The notes below the pieces were generated by a model. That model ran no database searches and had not been told where the DNA came from. It saw only the letters and a list, made by a program, of their open reading frames with translations. A stretch of 28,795 nucleotides of DNA from an uncultured Collinsella sp. (GTDB lineage Bacteria; Actinomycetota; Coriobacteriia; Coriobacteriales; Coriobacteriaceae): positions 1-28,795 of the forward strand of contig CABVCJ010000023.1 in the NCBI GenBank assembly GCA_902496845.1, given 5' to 3'. Below, one piece after another: positions 7,834-15,751 of this stretch (the first letter of the stretch is position 1; each line of letters opens with the position of its first letter). The position numbers were made by a program, and so were the translations under genes.

Positions 7834-8293
7834 TGCTGATTTTGTCACCGCATCTGGAATCAGGAACTCGGAGAATCTCGATCTACCTAGCTATTCTGTG
7901 ACTAACGATCGCGGCTTCGTCCCTCAGGATAAACAGTTCGAAAACGGCGGAACGATGCGCGAGGCCGATAAAACAAGCTATTGGATTGTTGAGCCGAATA
8001 GCTTTGCTTACAACCCCGCCAGAATCAATGTTGGTTCAATTGGCTATCAATCTACCGGCGGAAATGTAATCGTTAGCTCTCTCTATGAAGTCTTCCGGGC
8101 TGACGACACCTGTGACGATCATTTTCTTTGGCATTGGTTCAAAACGCGGTTGTTTACACAGCAAATCGAAATGTTACAAGAAGGTGGTGTCAGGCTCTAT
8201 TTCTTCTTCGATAAATTATTGAAGAGCGGAATCAGTATGCCTTCGGTAGATGAACAGAGACTTATCGGCGAGCAATTTGACTGCCTCGACAGT

Positions 8294-8320
8294 CTCATCA
8301 CCCTTCATCAGCGTGAGCCA
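8294..8320 (+). repeat. hsdS shuffling repeat B, GTGAG variant (cassette 3)
   Basis: Matches repeat B but ends GTGAGCCA rather than GTAAG. It shares 27 bases with the inverted copy at 9290-9316, so the two bracket the recombinase gene. Confidence 0.9.
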
Positions 8321-8337
8321 CGGTTTGCTGATACAGG

Positions 8338-9264
8338 TTAAATAAGAGTCGAAAGAGCCCTCATGACGATGTCAATGTCCTTGTTCTCGAGCTCTTGAAT
8401 GACATGCAGATAGGTTTCCTGAGTGGTGGTCATGCTTGCATGGCCGAGCCTTCGGGATACGCTGGCGATCGAGACGCCGGCGAACAGCAGAAGTGATGCG
8501 TGCGTATGTCGCAGTCCATGGACGGATATGGTGGGCACGCTAACATTTTTGCAGTGGCGCGCCAAAACGCTGTTAGCCGTCGAGTTATAGACCTTTCCCT
8601 TCGCAAATATGGGCTCGGTCGGCGGAAGGTCTTTGAGCAGTCCAGAAAGTTGCATGATGAGTTGCCAGTCGAGTTGAACCTTCCGCATCGATGAGGCGTT
8701 TTTCGTGGGGACGAATCCGCCACCGTTCTTGTAATCCCAGGTCTTGTTCACCGAGAGTGTTTGATGGGCGAAGTCAAAGTCCTCGGGAGTAAGCCCAAGG
8801 GCCTCGGAGAAACGCAAGCCCGTTTTAGCGACTATCAGAATAAGCCAATCCCAACTCGGCCCGCCTGATAAGTCAAGGTCGCCGAGCATGGCATGAAGCT
8901 CAAACTGGTTGAGATACTTGATCTTTTTCGCCCGCGGCTGTTTCCCTTTGATGATGGCCTTGCGCGTAGGGTCGCGGGGAATGAGCCCTTCGTCAACTGC
9001 ATCAAGGATCGCCCCCTTAAGCTGATGGTGGAAGTCCATGGTTGTCTGGCGCTCGTGGTGTTCTGCGTAACCATTGATGAGCTGCTGGTACGAGGTCCGG
9101 TCGAGATCTTTTATCTTGAGGTCTGGAATCAGCTTGGCGAGCCAAGACTGCGTGAGCCGGTACTTTCCCATGGTGACCTCACGGATGGCCCCTTCTTTGT
9201 AGACGCTAATCCATTGCGAGTAGTAGTCGCAGAAAAGAGATTCTTCATTGATACCGATTGGCAT
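8338..9264 (-). CDS. Tyrosine recombinase (hsdS invertase), 308 aa
   Basis: This is a phage-integrase-family protein with an N-terminal SAM-like DNA-binding domain (about residues 5-100) and a C-terminal catalytic domain. The full catalytic set is visible: Arg151 (TGLRFSEALGL), Lys188 (PTKNASS), His249 and Arg252 (HGLRHTHAS), His275 (RRLGHAS) and nucleophile Tyr285 (ETYLHV). Related recombinases beside type I RM loci invert hsdS segments. Here the gene sits inside the cassette region, flanked by inverted 27-bp copies of repeat B. Its start at 9264 lies within the end of the half-hsdS gene (stop at 9245), and its 3' end meets cassette 3. It is likely co-transcribed with hsdR. The fold is certain; the hsdS-inverting role is inferred from context. 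Confidence 0.92.
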   Translation of the reverse strand: MPIGINEESLFCDYYSQWISVYKEGAIREVTMGKYRLTQSWLAKLIPDLKIKDLDRTSYQQLINGYAEHHERQTTMDFHHQLKGAILDAVDEGLIPRDPTRKAIIKGKQPRAKKIKYLNQFELHAMLGDLDLSGGPSWDWLILIVAKTGLRFSEALGLTPEDFDFAHQTLSVNKTWDYKNGGGFVPTKNASSMRKVQLDWQLIMQLSGLLKDLPPTEPIFAKGKVYNSTANSVLARHCKNVSVPTISVHGLRHTHASLLLFAGVSIASVSRRLGHASMTTTQETYLHVIQELENKDIDIVMRALSTLI

Positions 9265-9892
9265 TTTTACCCTCTTTCATCATGTGAGTTGGCTCACGCT
9301 GATGAAGGGTGATGAGGGAATTCAATTGAGTGAAGAAGCATCCGATTTGCCTTTGCTCTTCAGTTGAGCATGGCAAAGTGAGCGCGGTTTCAAAGAAATC
9401 GTCTGGCGCGATATTAAGCAGCCCGTGATTTCGTGCGCCTTCAGCAGCAATCATCTGAACCGCACCATGCCAACGATTCGTCTCGTAATACGTTACCAAG
9501 AATTCAGGGTCTCCTTGATCGAGCCTGAAGCAGATGTACAGCGTAGATAAGCAGCCCTTTTCGTACTTGGTAAGGCGTTTAATCGCTCCCCATGGACTGT
9601 CGGCCGAAGTACTCTTGTTGTAGGCGAACTCTCCGTTCTCCAGCAAGTAATACCCGCTCATATCACGGCTAGCGACTTGGCTGTTGAAGTAGTCGCGCTG
9701 GTCCACAAGCCCATGCTGAGCCGAGATGGTGAGGGGAAGGTCGGACTGGTTGCCCTCATTTTTCCGGATCACTCGATGAGCAACTTCCCCCAACTTACGC
9801 TGTTCCCAAGTTGAAACGAGGGGACGCATGGTCGCATGCGTCCCCTCAGATAGACAAACTTTCGATTTCGCCTGTTCAAAAAAGCCGCTCAT
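9245..9892 (-). CDS. hsdS: Half-length HsdS with one TRD and its own start codon, 215 aa (cassette 4)
   Basis: The ATG at 9892 overlaps the hsdR stop (ATGA, 9889-9892), so it can be translated by coupling. After a 28-residue non-HsdS leader (MSGFFEQAKSKVCLSEGTHA, then TMRPLVST) comes WEQRKLG, one TRD (SDLPLTISAQHGLVDQRDYF, LLENGEFAYNKST, WGAIKRLTKYEKGCLST) and TEEQRQIGCFFTQLNSLITLHQ, then a short tail that overlaps the recombinase start. Single-TRD HsdS proteins can dimerise to form a working specificity unit in some systems, so this could be functional by itself; or it is a donor cassette that happens to be expressed. A perfect 13-bp hairpin lies in the leader codons. Confidence 0.85.
   Translation of the reverse strand: MSGFFEQAKSKVCLSEGTHATMRPLVSTWEQRKLGEVAHRVIRKNEGNQSDLPLTISAQHGLVDQRDYFNSQVASRDMSGYYLLENGEFAYNKSTSADSPWGAIKRLTKYEKGCLSTLYICFRLDQGDPEFLVTYYETNRWHGAVQMIAAEGARNHGLLNIAPDDFFETALTLPCSTEEQRQIGCFFTQLNSLITLHQREPTHMMKEGKNANRYQ
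9290..9316 (-). repeat. hsdS shuffling repeat B, GTGAG variant (cassette 4)
   Basis: Reverse complement of 8294-8320 over 27 bases. Recombination between the two would flip the recombinase gene. Confidence 0.9.
9789..9808 (-). repeat. hsdS shuffling repeat A (cassette 4)
   Basis: Exact reverse complement of 5451-5470. Confidence 0.9.
9818..9847. repeat. Perfect 13-bp hairpin inside the half-hsdS leader codons
   Basis: GAGGGGACGCATG (9818-9830) and its exact complement (9835-9847) flank a 4-base loop. It lies between the hsdR stop and the first shuffling repeat of cassette 4. No T run follows on either strand, so it is not a standard terminator. It may limit read-through or translation into the half-hsdS and recombinase genes. 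Confidence 0.85.
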
Positions 9893-12800
9893 TCGTCGAT
9901 GTCGAAGCCGCCTTCCAGGATGAACTTCTTCAACAGCGCCGCCGCACGGGTGTTCACCTTGAACAGGGGAAGCGTCTTGCCTTCCTTCTGCTCAAAGAAG
10001 GCCTTGGCGCGCGCCTTGTCCACCGAGTCCTTCAAATCGTCGAAGCGCCCGAACTCGTTAATGTTCGATTCCGTCAGGTCAAGCGCGGCCATGGTGGCAA
10101 GCAGCTCGCCGTCTATGCCGAGCGCCTCGACGATTCGCTCGACTTGAGCGTTTTTCGCCTTGCGGGCATAGGACGTGATGTAATCCCTCAACGTCTTGCC
10201 GTCTTCCAGGGCGACGTCCCCTCGCTCGACGTCGTGAAGGAACAGCTCGGCGAAGCGCTGGTCATCCTGGCTTAGGGACGCGAACGATCGGTGGAGCTCC
10301 TCGCGCGCGGCGGCAAGACCCTCGTCGTCCTGCTCAAGGCATTTCAGCCACTTCTCGAAGTTCGCGTTCATGTAGTCGCTGTCTATGAGCCCCGTGTCGA
10401 TCTCGGTTATATGACCATCGAGCTCGTAGGGCGCTTCGGGCGCGTCGCCAGGCCCGCCCCCTCCTGCGAACAACTCCTTGTAGCGCTGCACGAGAATAAG
10501 ATAGGTCCGCTCGTCGATGACCGGTTGCACGAAGAAGGACTTGCCCCTCGGCTCGCCTTCCTCCGGCTCCTCCTCAAACTCATAGGTGTCCTGCTCCCAT
10601 GTGAAGCCCTGCACCTTCGCGGCCTCGAGGAACTCGCTGAGCTCGACGAACTCCTTGGCGAACTTACGCCTGGCTTCCTGCGATGCGGGGAGCTTGGAGA
10701 GGTCCCCTACGCCAGCTGCCTCGAAGACCATGAGTATCTCCTGAAGGCGCGCGTCCATCAGCGCGATATTGTCCGGGAGCTTCTGCACGAACATGTCGAG
10801 CGGGCGGTCGCCCGAGTACAGCTTCACCGCGGCCTCGATGTAGCCCTTCATGGTGTGGGGATGACGGTAATAGCGGATCGTGCCGAAGGGCTTGTCGGGG
10901 CCGAACAGGCGATTCGTGCGGCTGAACGCCTGGATGATGCTCTCGTAGTCGATGACCTTGTCGAGGTAGAGCGTGTTGAGCCATTTGGAGTCGAAGCCCG
11001 TGAGCATCTGGTCCACCACGATGAGCAGGTCGATGCGGCTCTCGCGGTTGGAGTCGACGTTGACGTAGGGCTTCTTGTGAGACAGGCGCGCCGAGATGTC
11101 CTTCTTCATGGCGGCCCAGGTGGGGATGGTGAACTCCTGGCCGTATGCCTTGTTGTAGTCTTCTATGAGCTTGACCAGGGCATCTTCCTTCACCGTAGAG
11201 CCGGGATTGTTGTCAATGCTCGGGTCGAAAAGGGCGGTCACCTTCATCTGCGGGGCGCGTTCCTTGAAGGCTCGGTAATAGTCGATCGCCTCCGGGATGG
11301 AGCTCGTCGCCAAGATTGCATGGAACTTGTTGCCATGGGAGAGCACCGGAAAACGGCGCAGGATGTCCTCTACGACCTTTTCGTGGTGCGGAGTGTTGGG
11401 CCAGTATTGGGCGCGGGTGAGGAAATCCTCGATGCCCTTGATGTGGTTGCCGGCGCTGTCGACCATCGGTCCCATGGGGACCTTTGCCGAGTCCATATAG
11501 TAGTAGAAGACCTTGCTCTTTCGATCGTCGAAGATGGCTTCGGCTACTGTTGCGGCTTTCGCTTGCTCTAGGGCGACCGCTTCGCGCACGTCGTGGTCGT
11601 CGAAGGTCGTCACCATATATGGGTCGAAGCCCAGGACGTTGCCGTCGCGGATGCCGTCTGCGATGCTGTAACGGTGCAGACACTCGCCAAACACCATGGC
11701 GGTGGTGGAGCCCTTCTTCTGGTTCTCGTCGAGAATCGGCGTACCTGTGAAGCCGAAGAACAGCGCGTTGGGGAACGCGCGGCGTATGTCCTGGAGCATC
11801 TCGCCGAAGGTGGAGCGGTGACACTCGTCGATGACGAACACGATCCGTTTGGAGGCCAGGCGGTTGAGTTCCGCCTGGGTGATTCTGCCCTCGCCGGCCT
11901 TCACGTTGCTCATCTTCTGGATAGAGGTCACGATGAGGCGGTTCTTGGGGTCGTCGCTCGCGAGCTTCGACTTCAACACCTGCGTGTTCTCGGTCCCCTG
12001 CACGTCGTCGGCGTCGTCTGCGAACGCGCGGTACTCGGAGAGCGACTGCGTACCCAGCTCGATGCGGTCCATGAGAAAGATCACCTTGTCGGCGTCGTGC
12101 GAGTCGGCTATGAGCTGGGCAGATTTGAAGCTCGTCATGGTCTTGCCGGAGCCGGTGGTATGCCATATGTAACCGCCGGGGCGCCCCGGGGTGCTGCTCT
12201 TGGGTCTCTCGTCCCATTTGCACCTGCGCACCTTGTCGGATATGGCGGAGGCTGCGTAGTACTGGTAGCTGCGCATAACTTTCAGGCAGCCGTCCGAACT
12301 GTCGGCCACGGTGTAGAAGCCAATGAGCTGGTGCGCCATTGGAATGGAAAGCAGCGTGGAGGTGAAGCGTTTCCATTCGTCGGTTCCGGGTTTGTCGCCC
12401 GCGCAGACGGGTTCGTTGTTGAAGTCTTCCCAGTGGAAGAAGAAGTTCGGGTTGAACGCGCCCGTGCCAGGGTTGGCGAAATAGCGCGCCTCGTCGGGGG
12501 TCATCCCCACGAAGATCTGCGTCAGGCGGAAGAGCCCCGTGAACACGCCCTCGTGGGCATACTTCTCAATCTGACCAGTGGCCTGGCTGACGGGGATGCC
12601 GCTGCGCTTGAGCTCGATATGGATGACCGGCATGCCGTTGATGAGCAGGCACAGGTCTCCACGGCGGTCGTTCAGGATCTTGTTCTTCGCAGGATAAACC
12701 GGCTGCTGAGCTATCTGGTAGCGGCTCTGGCCGGCTGCGATCTCCTGACGATCATAAATCTTCAGACTCACCTCCTTGCCCAGGTGAAGTGTGTCGTCGG

Positions 12801-13089
12801 GGTTGTCGCGCGTGACGGCGACGGTCTTTCCGTTGATGAACCCGTTGAGTGCGAGTGGGGTCTTGAGCGTTTCGATTTGTTCGATGACCTGCGCCATCTC
12901 GCCCTGGGTGAGCGGGCAGCCGTTCAGGCGGTCTATGTCGGCGTTGTTCTGGAACAGAATCTTCGCCCAGTTGTCGATGAGGTCCTGCTCGGTGGGATAG
13001 CGAAGCACGCCCCCCGCGTCGTCCCAGCCGTGCTGCTTTAGCACGGTTATGACCGCTTCTTCGAACGAAGCCTCTTTATCGAAAACCAT
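9889..13089 (-). CDS. hsdR: Type I restriction endonuclease subunit HsdR, 1066 aa
   Basis: HsdR is the ATP-driven translocase and nuclease of the type I complex. With the ATG at 13089 as start, the PD-(D/E)xK nuclease centre is Asp145 (RGDLCLL) with Glu159 and Lys161 (IHIELKR). Walker A is GSGKT (313-317) and the DEAD-box motif is DECH (421-424), followed by FTGTP and, in the second RecA-like domain, VDQMLTGFDS and QAFSRTNR. A 16-codon upstream extension to a TTG at 13137 exists but has no better signal. Unusually it converges with hsdM/hsdS on the other strand, with the cassette region between them. The stop overlaps the half-hsdS start. All essential motifs are intact. Confidence 0.95.
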   Translation of the reverse strand: MVFDKEASFEEAVITVLKQHGWDDAGGVLRYPTEQDLIDNWAKILFQNNADIDRLNGCPLTQGEMAQVIEQIETLKTPLALNGFINGKTVAVTRDNPDDTLHLGKEVSLKIYDRQEIAAGQSRYQIAQQPVYPAKNKILNDRRGDLCLLINGMPVIHIELKRSGIPVSQATGQIEKYAHEGVFTGLFRLTQIFVGMTPDEARYFANPGTGAFNPNFFFHWEDFNNEPVCAGDKPGTDEWKRFTSTLLSIPMAHQLIGFYTVADSSDGCLKVMRSYQYYAASAISDKVRRCKWDERPKSSTPGRPGGYIWHTTGSGKTMTSFKSAQLIADSHDADKVIFLMDRIELGTQSLSEYRAFADDADDVQGTENTQVLKSKLASDDPKNRLIVTSIQKMSNVKAGEGRITQAELNRLASKRIVFVIDECHRSTFGEMLQDIRRAFPNALFFGFTGTPILDENQKKGSTTAMVFGECLHRYSIADGIRDGNVLGFDPYMVTTFDDHDVREAVALEQAKAATVAEAIFDDRKSKVFYYYMDSAKVPMGPMVDSAGNHIKGIEDFLTRAQYWPNTPHHEKVVEDILRRFPVLSHGNKFHAILATSSIPEAIDYYRAFKERAPQMKVTALFDPSIDNNPGSTVKEDALVKLIEDYNKAYGQEFTIPTWAAMKKDISARLSHKKPYVNVDSNRESRIDLLIVVDQMLTGFDSKWLNTLYLDKVIDYESIIQAFSRTNRLFGPDKPFGTIRYYRHPHTMKGYIEAAVKLYSGDRPLDMFVQKLPDNIALMDARLQEILMVFEAAGVGDLSKLPASQEARRKFAKEFVELSEFLEAAKVQGFTWEQDTYEFEEEPEEGEPRGKSFFVQPVIDERTYLILVQRYKELFAGGGGPGDAPEAPYELDGHITEIDTGLIDSDYMNANFEKWLKCLEQDDEGLAAAREELHRSFASLSQDDQRFAELFLHDVERGDVALEDGKTLRDYITSYARKAKNAQVERIVEALGIDGELLATMAALDLTESNINEFGRFDDLKDSVDKARAKAFFEQKEGKTLPLFKVNTRAAALLKKFILEGGFDIDE

Positions 13090-13139
13090 AGCAAAACCTA
13101 TCTGCACAATTGCAAAAAGCGCATTTAACTGTTCCAAAC

Positions 13140-13145
13140 ATTATA
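13140..13145 (-). promoter_or_regulatory. -10 element for hsdR
   Basis: On the - strand TATAAT lies 50 bases before the hsdR ATG at 13089, giving a leader of about 43 bases. I see no good -35 at 17 bp. Confidence 0.4.
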
Positions 13146-13300
13146 GGTCACGCGGCAATTTCCCCGGGATGGCTCAGGCCCATTACAGTCTGCAATAGGT
13201 CATCGATAAATTTCGATGGCGAGCATTCGGCGCATTGCCTACGATACGGGCAAGCCCCGAGGGGCCGCCGATCAGACGCCTCCGGATGGCTGTCTGCCTC

Positions 13301-14035
13301 CTACCTCCCCTCCGCCTTCAGCTTCAGCAGAAGGTCGCCCAGCTCGGGGCACTTGTTGGAGAGACGCGTCTGGGCTCGCTCGCCCATCCCCCAACGCTGG
13401 CGGACTTCCTGGGCGCGCGGGCTCACGCGGTAGTTCCCGTCCATCATCTGCTTGAGCAGCTTGGCGGTCACGCGCGCATCGGCCAGGGCGCTGTGGGCGT
13501 GGCCCGTCGACTCGTCAAACTCGATGCCAAACCACGTTGCCGCGTCGCCCAACGAGACGCGCCCATGGCTGCCCACGTCCATGATCGAGGTGTAAAACGC
13601 CTGCAGGTCGGCCCAGTCCGTAGGAAATGCTGAAAGGTCGATGTGCTTTGCCTGGCACTCGGTCAAAAGCTGTCGACGATCCGTCCCGCTCCAGCAAACT
13701 ATCTGGGCGGAGTAGCGACCGATCCAATCGCCGAGCCTTTTGATCACCACATAGAGCGGATCGGCCATCGCGGTGTCCACAGCCGATATCCCCGTAAGCT
13801 CGCGGACGGGATACGCAACGCCTTCGGTAAATTCCGTCTGCACAAACTGCGAGAACTCGCCCATAACGTTGCCGTGGTAATCGAGCTTGACGGCGCCGAC
13901 CTCGATAATCTCGTTGCGCAGTCCACGGCGCTGGCGCTGCTTTGGCACCGGCGCAAACTCAAAGTCCAGCACGATCTGGCGCGCAAAGTTCGTCGTATCG
14001 ATAGCCGAGATGCACGGCGTCTTTTCAGCTGACAC
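13301..14035 (-). CDS. DEDDh-family 3'-5' exonuclease (DnaQ/KapD/ERI-like), 244 aa
   Basis: The GTG at 14035 has AGAAAGG about 8 bases upstream, while the longer frame to 14149 has no clear site. The exonuclease motifs appear in order: ExoI IVLDFEFAPV with Asp24 and Glu26, then NEIIEVGAVKL; an ExoII Asp in CWSGTDRRQL; and ExoIII GHAHSALADA with the His and Asp of the DEDDh type. Such enzymes remove nucleotides from 3' ends of DNA or RNA. VLDFE rather than the polymerase-proofreading pattern suggests the KapD/ERI-1 side of the family. It appears monocistronic. The substrate is unknown. Confidence 0.85.
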   Translation of the reverse strand: MSAEKTPCISAIDTTNFARQIVLDFEFAPVPKQRQRRGLRNEIIEVGAVKLDYHGNVMGEFSQFVQTEFTEGVAYPVRELTGISAVDTAMADPLYVVIKRLGDWIGRYSAQIVCWSGTDRRQLLTECQAKHIDLSAFPTDWADLQAFYTSIMDVGSHGRVSLGDAATWFGIEFDESTGHAHSALADARVTAKLLKQMMDGNYRVSPRAQEVRQRWGMGERAQTRLSNKCPELGDLLLKLKAEGR

Positions 14036-14490
14036 GGTTAGGGCCTTTCTCCGTTGCCTGCCGCTTGTTACATAAGCGGCTACATTACCGTAAGGATAGC
14101 CGCCCGTGCGGACATGAAATCGGAGCGCAATGCCATGCGCCGGGCGCACGCCATGCAGACGGCCCCAAGAGCGCCGCCCACTTTATTCAAATGGATGAAA
14201 AAGATTGAGGCCCGGTGACTTGAATCAGAGGTCATCCCGGGCCCATCAGAGCTCACAGAGCTCTTGGTTGCTTTGGTCTCGCTCTTCACGGCGCTTATCG
14301 AACTTTCCGAGGCACTCAAGCAGCATTCGAAGCATAACAAGTCGCTGCCATTAAGGCACTGACCTCTTGACCAAGCAACGGCGCTGCCCAGCTATCACCC
14401 TTGGGCTGCCGTCAACTTTATTCTATCCGCGAGCATCTGGTTTACCAAATGGATTTTCGGTAAAGGAAGCACGGCACGCCCGCAAAACCA
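14036..14490. other. Intergenic region without a supported gene
   Basis: It holds one clear hairpin (14209-14241) and a stretch at 14219-14362 whose + frame reads as a short hydrophobic peptide (LTELLVALVSLFTALIEL) but lacks a start codon and ribosome binding site. A - strand frame at 14080-14340 is Ser-rich and looks spurious. Confidence 0.5.
14195..14241 (-). terminator. Hairpin with T-rich tail on the - strand
   Basis: On the - strand GGCCCGG, then TGAC ... GTCA, then CCGGGCC form a strong stem (14209-14241 on the + strand) followed by TCAATCTTTTTC. This looks like a Rho-independent terminator for - strand transcription, but no gene is recognised directly upstream of it. Confidence 0.5.
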
Positions 14491-15141
14491 CTACGCCCCA
14501 AGTGCCGCCATGGGAATCACCGCCACGCCGTCGTCGCGTGTGTAGGCAATGCTCCCCTTTCCAACCACGACCGCCAAAAACGCCGGCGCGGCATTCTGGG
14601 TGGCAGGATTGGAGAGCACTTTCCTCTCCAGCGCCTTGAGATTTCTCGCTCCATCGTCTGCTTTCGCATCACTCAGCTTGACCTCGATGGCTCCCCAGCG
14701 CCCGTCGTGCTCAACGATCAGATCGACCTCAAGGCCCTTCTCATCTCGGAAATAATGGACACTGTTGTCGACACCGCCGTAGGTGGAAAGGAACACGCGC
14801 ACGTCGCGCAGGACGAGGTTCTCAAAGAGCATCCCCAGCGTTTGCATATCGCCAAGCAGCCGCTCAGGGGCAGCCCCCAGCAACGCCGCCGCAAGTGACG
14901 GGTCACAGAAGTAGCGCTTGGGGCGCACGCGAACGCGGGCCTTCGAGCGCATGGGCGGCTCCCAACCGCACAGGTCCTCGGTCAGCTTGAGCCTGTTGAA
15001 GAGATCCAGGTACGCAGCGATGGTCCTCTCGTCGGGGCCCGCCTCACCGTACGAGGCGTCCTTTATGAGCGTCTTGTACGTGACAGCCTGGCTCTCGTTC
15101 ATGGCAAGAGCTCGCAAAAGGCCGTATGCGAGCTCGGGCGA
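14491..15141 (-). pseudogene. Truncated ATP-binding protein: C-terminal DUF4143 part only
   Basis: The remaining 208-215 residues match the C-terminal half of the AAA_14/DUF4143 family (NESQAVTYKTLIKDA, CDPSLAAALLG, MLFENLVLRDVRVFLSTYGG, HYFRDEKGLEVDLIVEHDGRWGAIEVKLSD). In complete members, usually over 400 aa, a P-loop ATPase domain comes first; here the frame is closed by a TGA just upstream of 15141 and no Walker A is present. The break lies about 80 bases from the first hairpin array, so rearrangement or decay near the repeats is likely. The VDLIV...AIEVK part resembles a PD-(D/E)xK core. It is probably not functional. Confidence 0.75.
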
Positions 15142-15223
15142 TCACGCGATATGCGAAATTACGCCATTCTCAATGCGGATTTTACGCTACTTCCAATGTA
15201 GTTTTTACGCCAAGCATGCCATC

Positions 15224-15456
15224 CGGAAAGCGCGTCCCGTTCTGAGCCTGAATTCTGGGATGCGGTTTCCGCTGAAACTTCTACCGGAAAATACATCCCA
15301 TTCTGAGCGCTCATTCCGGGATGCAATTTCCGTTTGAGGGCCGATTCGGAAACGGCATCCCACTCTGGAGCCGAATTCCGGGACGCAGTTTCCGGTTGAG
15401 GGCTGATCCGGAAAACGAATCCCATTCCGAGCGGCAATTCCGGGTCACAGTTTCCG
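15224..15456. repeat. Hairpin-unit tandem array 1: four copies of a 61-62-bp unit
   Basis: Units start at 15224, 15285, 15347 and 15409. Each has a left arm CGGAAANNNNRTCCC, an 18-base variable loop, and a right arm GGGAYNNNNTTTCCG, then a linker of 13-14 bases (often TTTGAGGGC). The arms pair over up to 15 bp with a few central mismatches, so each unit is an imperfect palindrome. The right arm of the last unit ends at 15456. The family is the same as in the array at 16824-17366. Confidence 0.9.
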
Positions 15457-15751
15457 CAGATACAAGACAGCGATCCGCAGCCCTTATCACATGCCTTCAA
15501 ATATGCGATCCAGAAACACGAAACTGCAGATAGAATGCTCTTTTTCAAAAAAGTACACGTCCCGAAACTTACCCATTCTTCATAACTCGCTACCGTTCAA
15601 GGTCGCCGATTACCGCCCACCGATTCGGATGTAAAAAAGTCGCCGAAAACAGGCCATCTACCTGCATGGTTAGATTTTGGTCAGCTTTTGGTCAGCTGAG
15701 CGGCAAGTTCCAGCTGGTACGTTTTTGCTACCCAAAAGGAGGCGGTAGCTC
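15457..15751. other. Upstream region of the AbiEi/DUF559-like gene
   Basis: No gene is seen in these 295 bases. They hold the tandem 11-bp duplication described separately, and an AT-richer stretch (15535-15640) that probably contains the promoter, though I cannot fix -35 and -10 boxes. Confidence 0.5.
15675..15696 (+). promoter_or_regulatory. Tandem 11-bp repeat, candidate operator
   Basis: TTTTGGTCAGC occurs twice head to tail (15675-15685 and 15686-15696), about one helical turn apart and 56 bases before the start at 15752. A regulator binding both copies on one helix face is plausible; AbiEi-type antitoxins are known autorepressors. Confidence 0.5.

Larger units (their letters stand above)
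7817..8341 (+). pseudogene. hsdS: Silent hsdS cassette 3 (single TRD, no start codon, forward)
   Basis: The + strand frame starts at WEQRK (7817) and continues FADFVTASGIRNSENLDL, SYWIVEPNSFAYNPARINVG and DEQRLIGEQFDCLDSLITLHQRE to the TAA at 8339-8341. The frame opens only at 7805, after a stop, and has no start signal. It is the only donor in the same orientation as the expression gene, so it could not be exchanged by a simple inversion with that gene; it would first need to be flipped, for instance through repeats shared with cassettes 2 or 4. Its stop overlaps the end of the recombinase gene on the other strand by 2 bases. Confidence 0.85.

Noticed and set aside
14219..14362. Short hydrophobic + strand frame resembling holin-like toxins
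   Set aside because: No start codon or ribosome binding site; the opposite strand has a terminator-like hairpin over the same bases.
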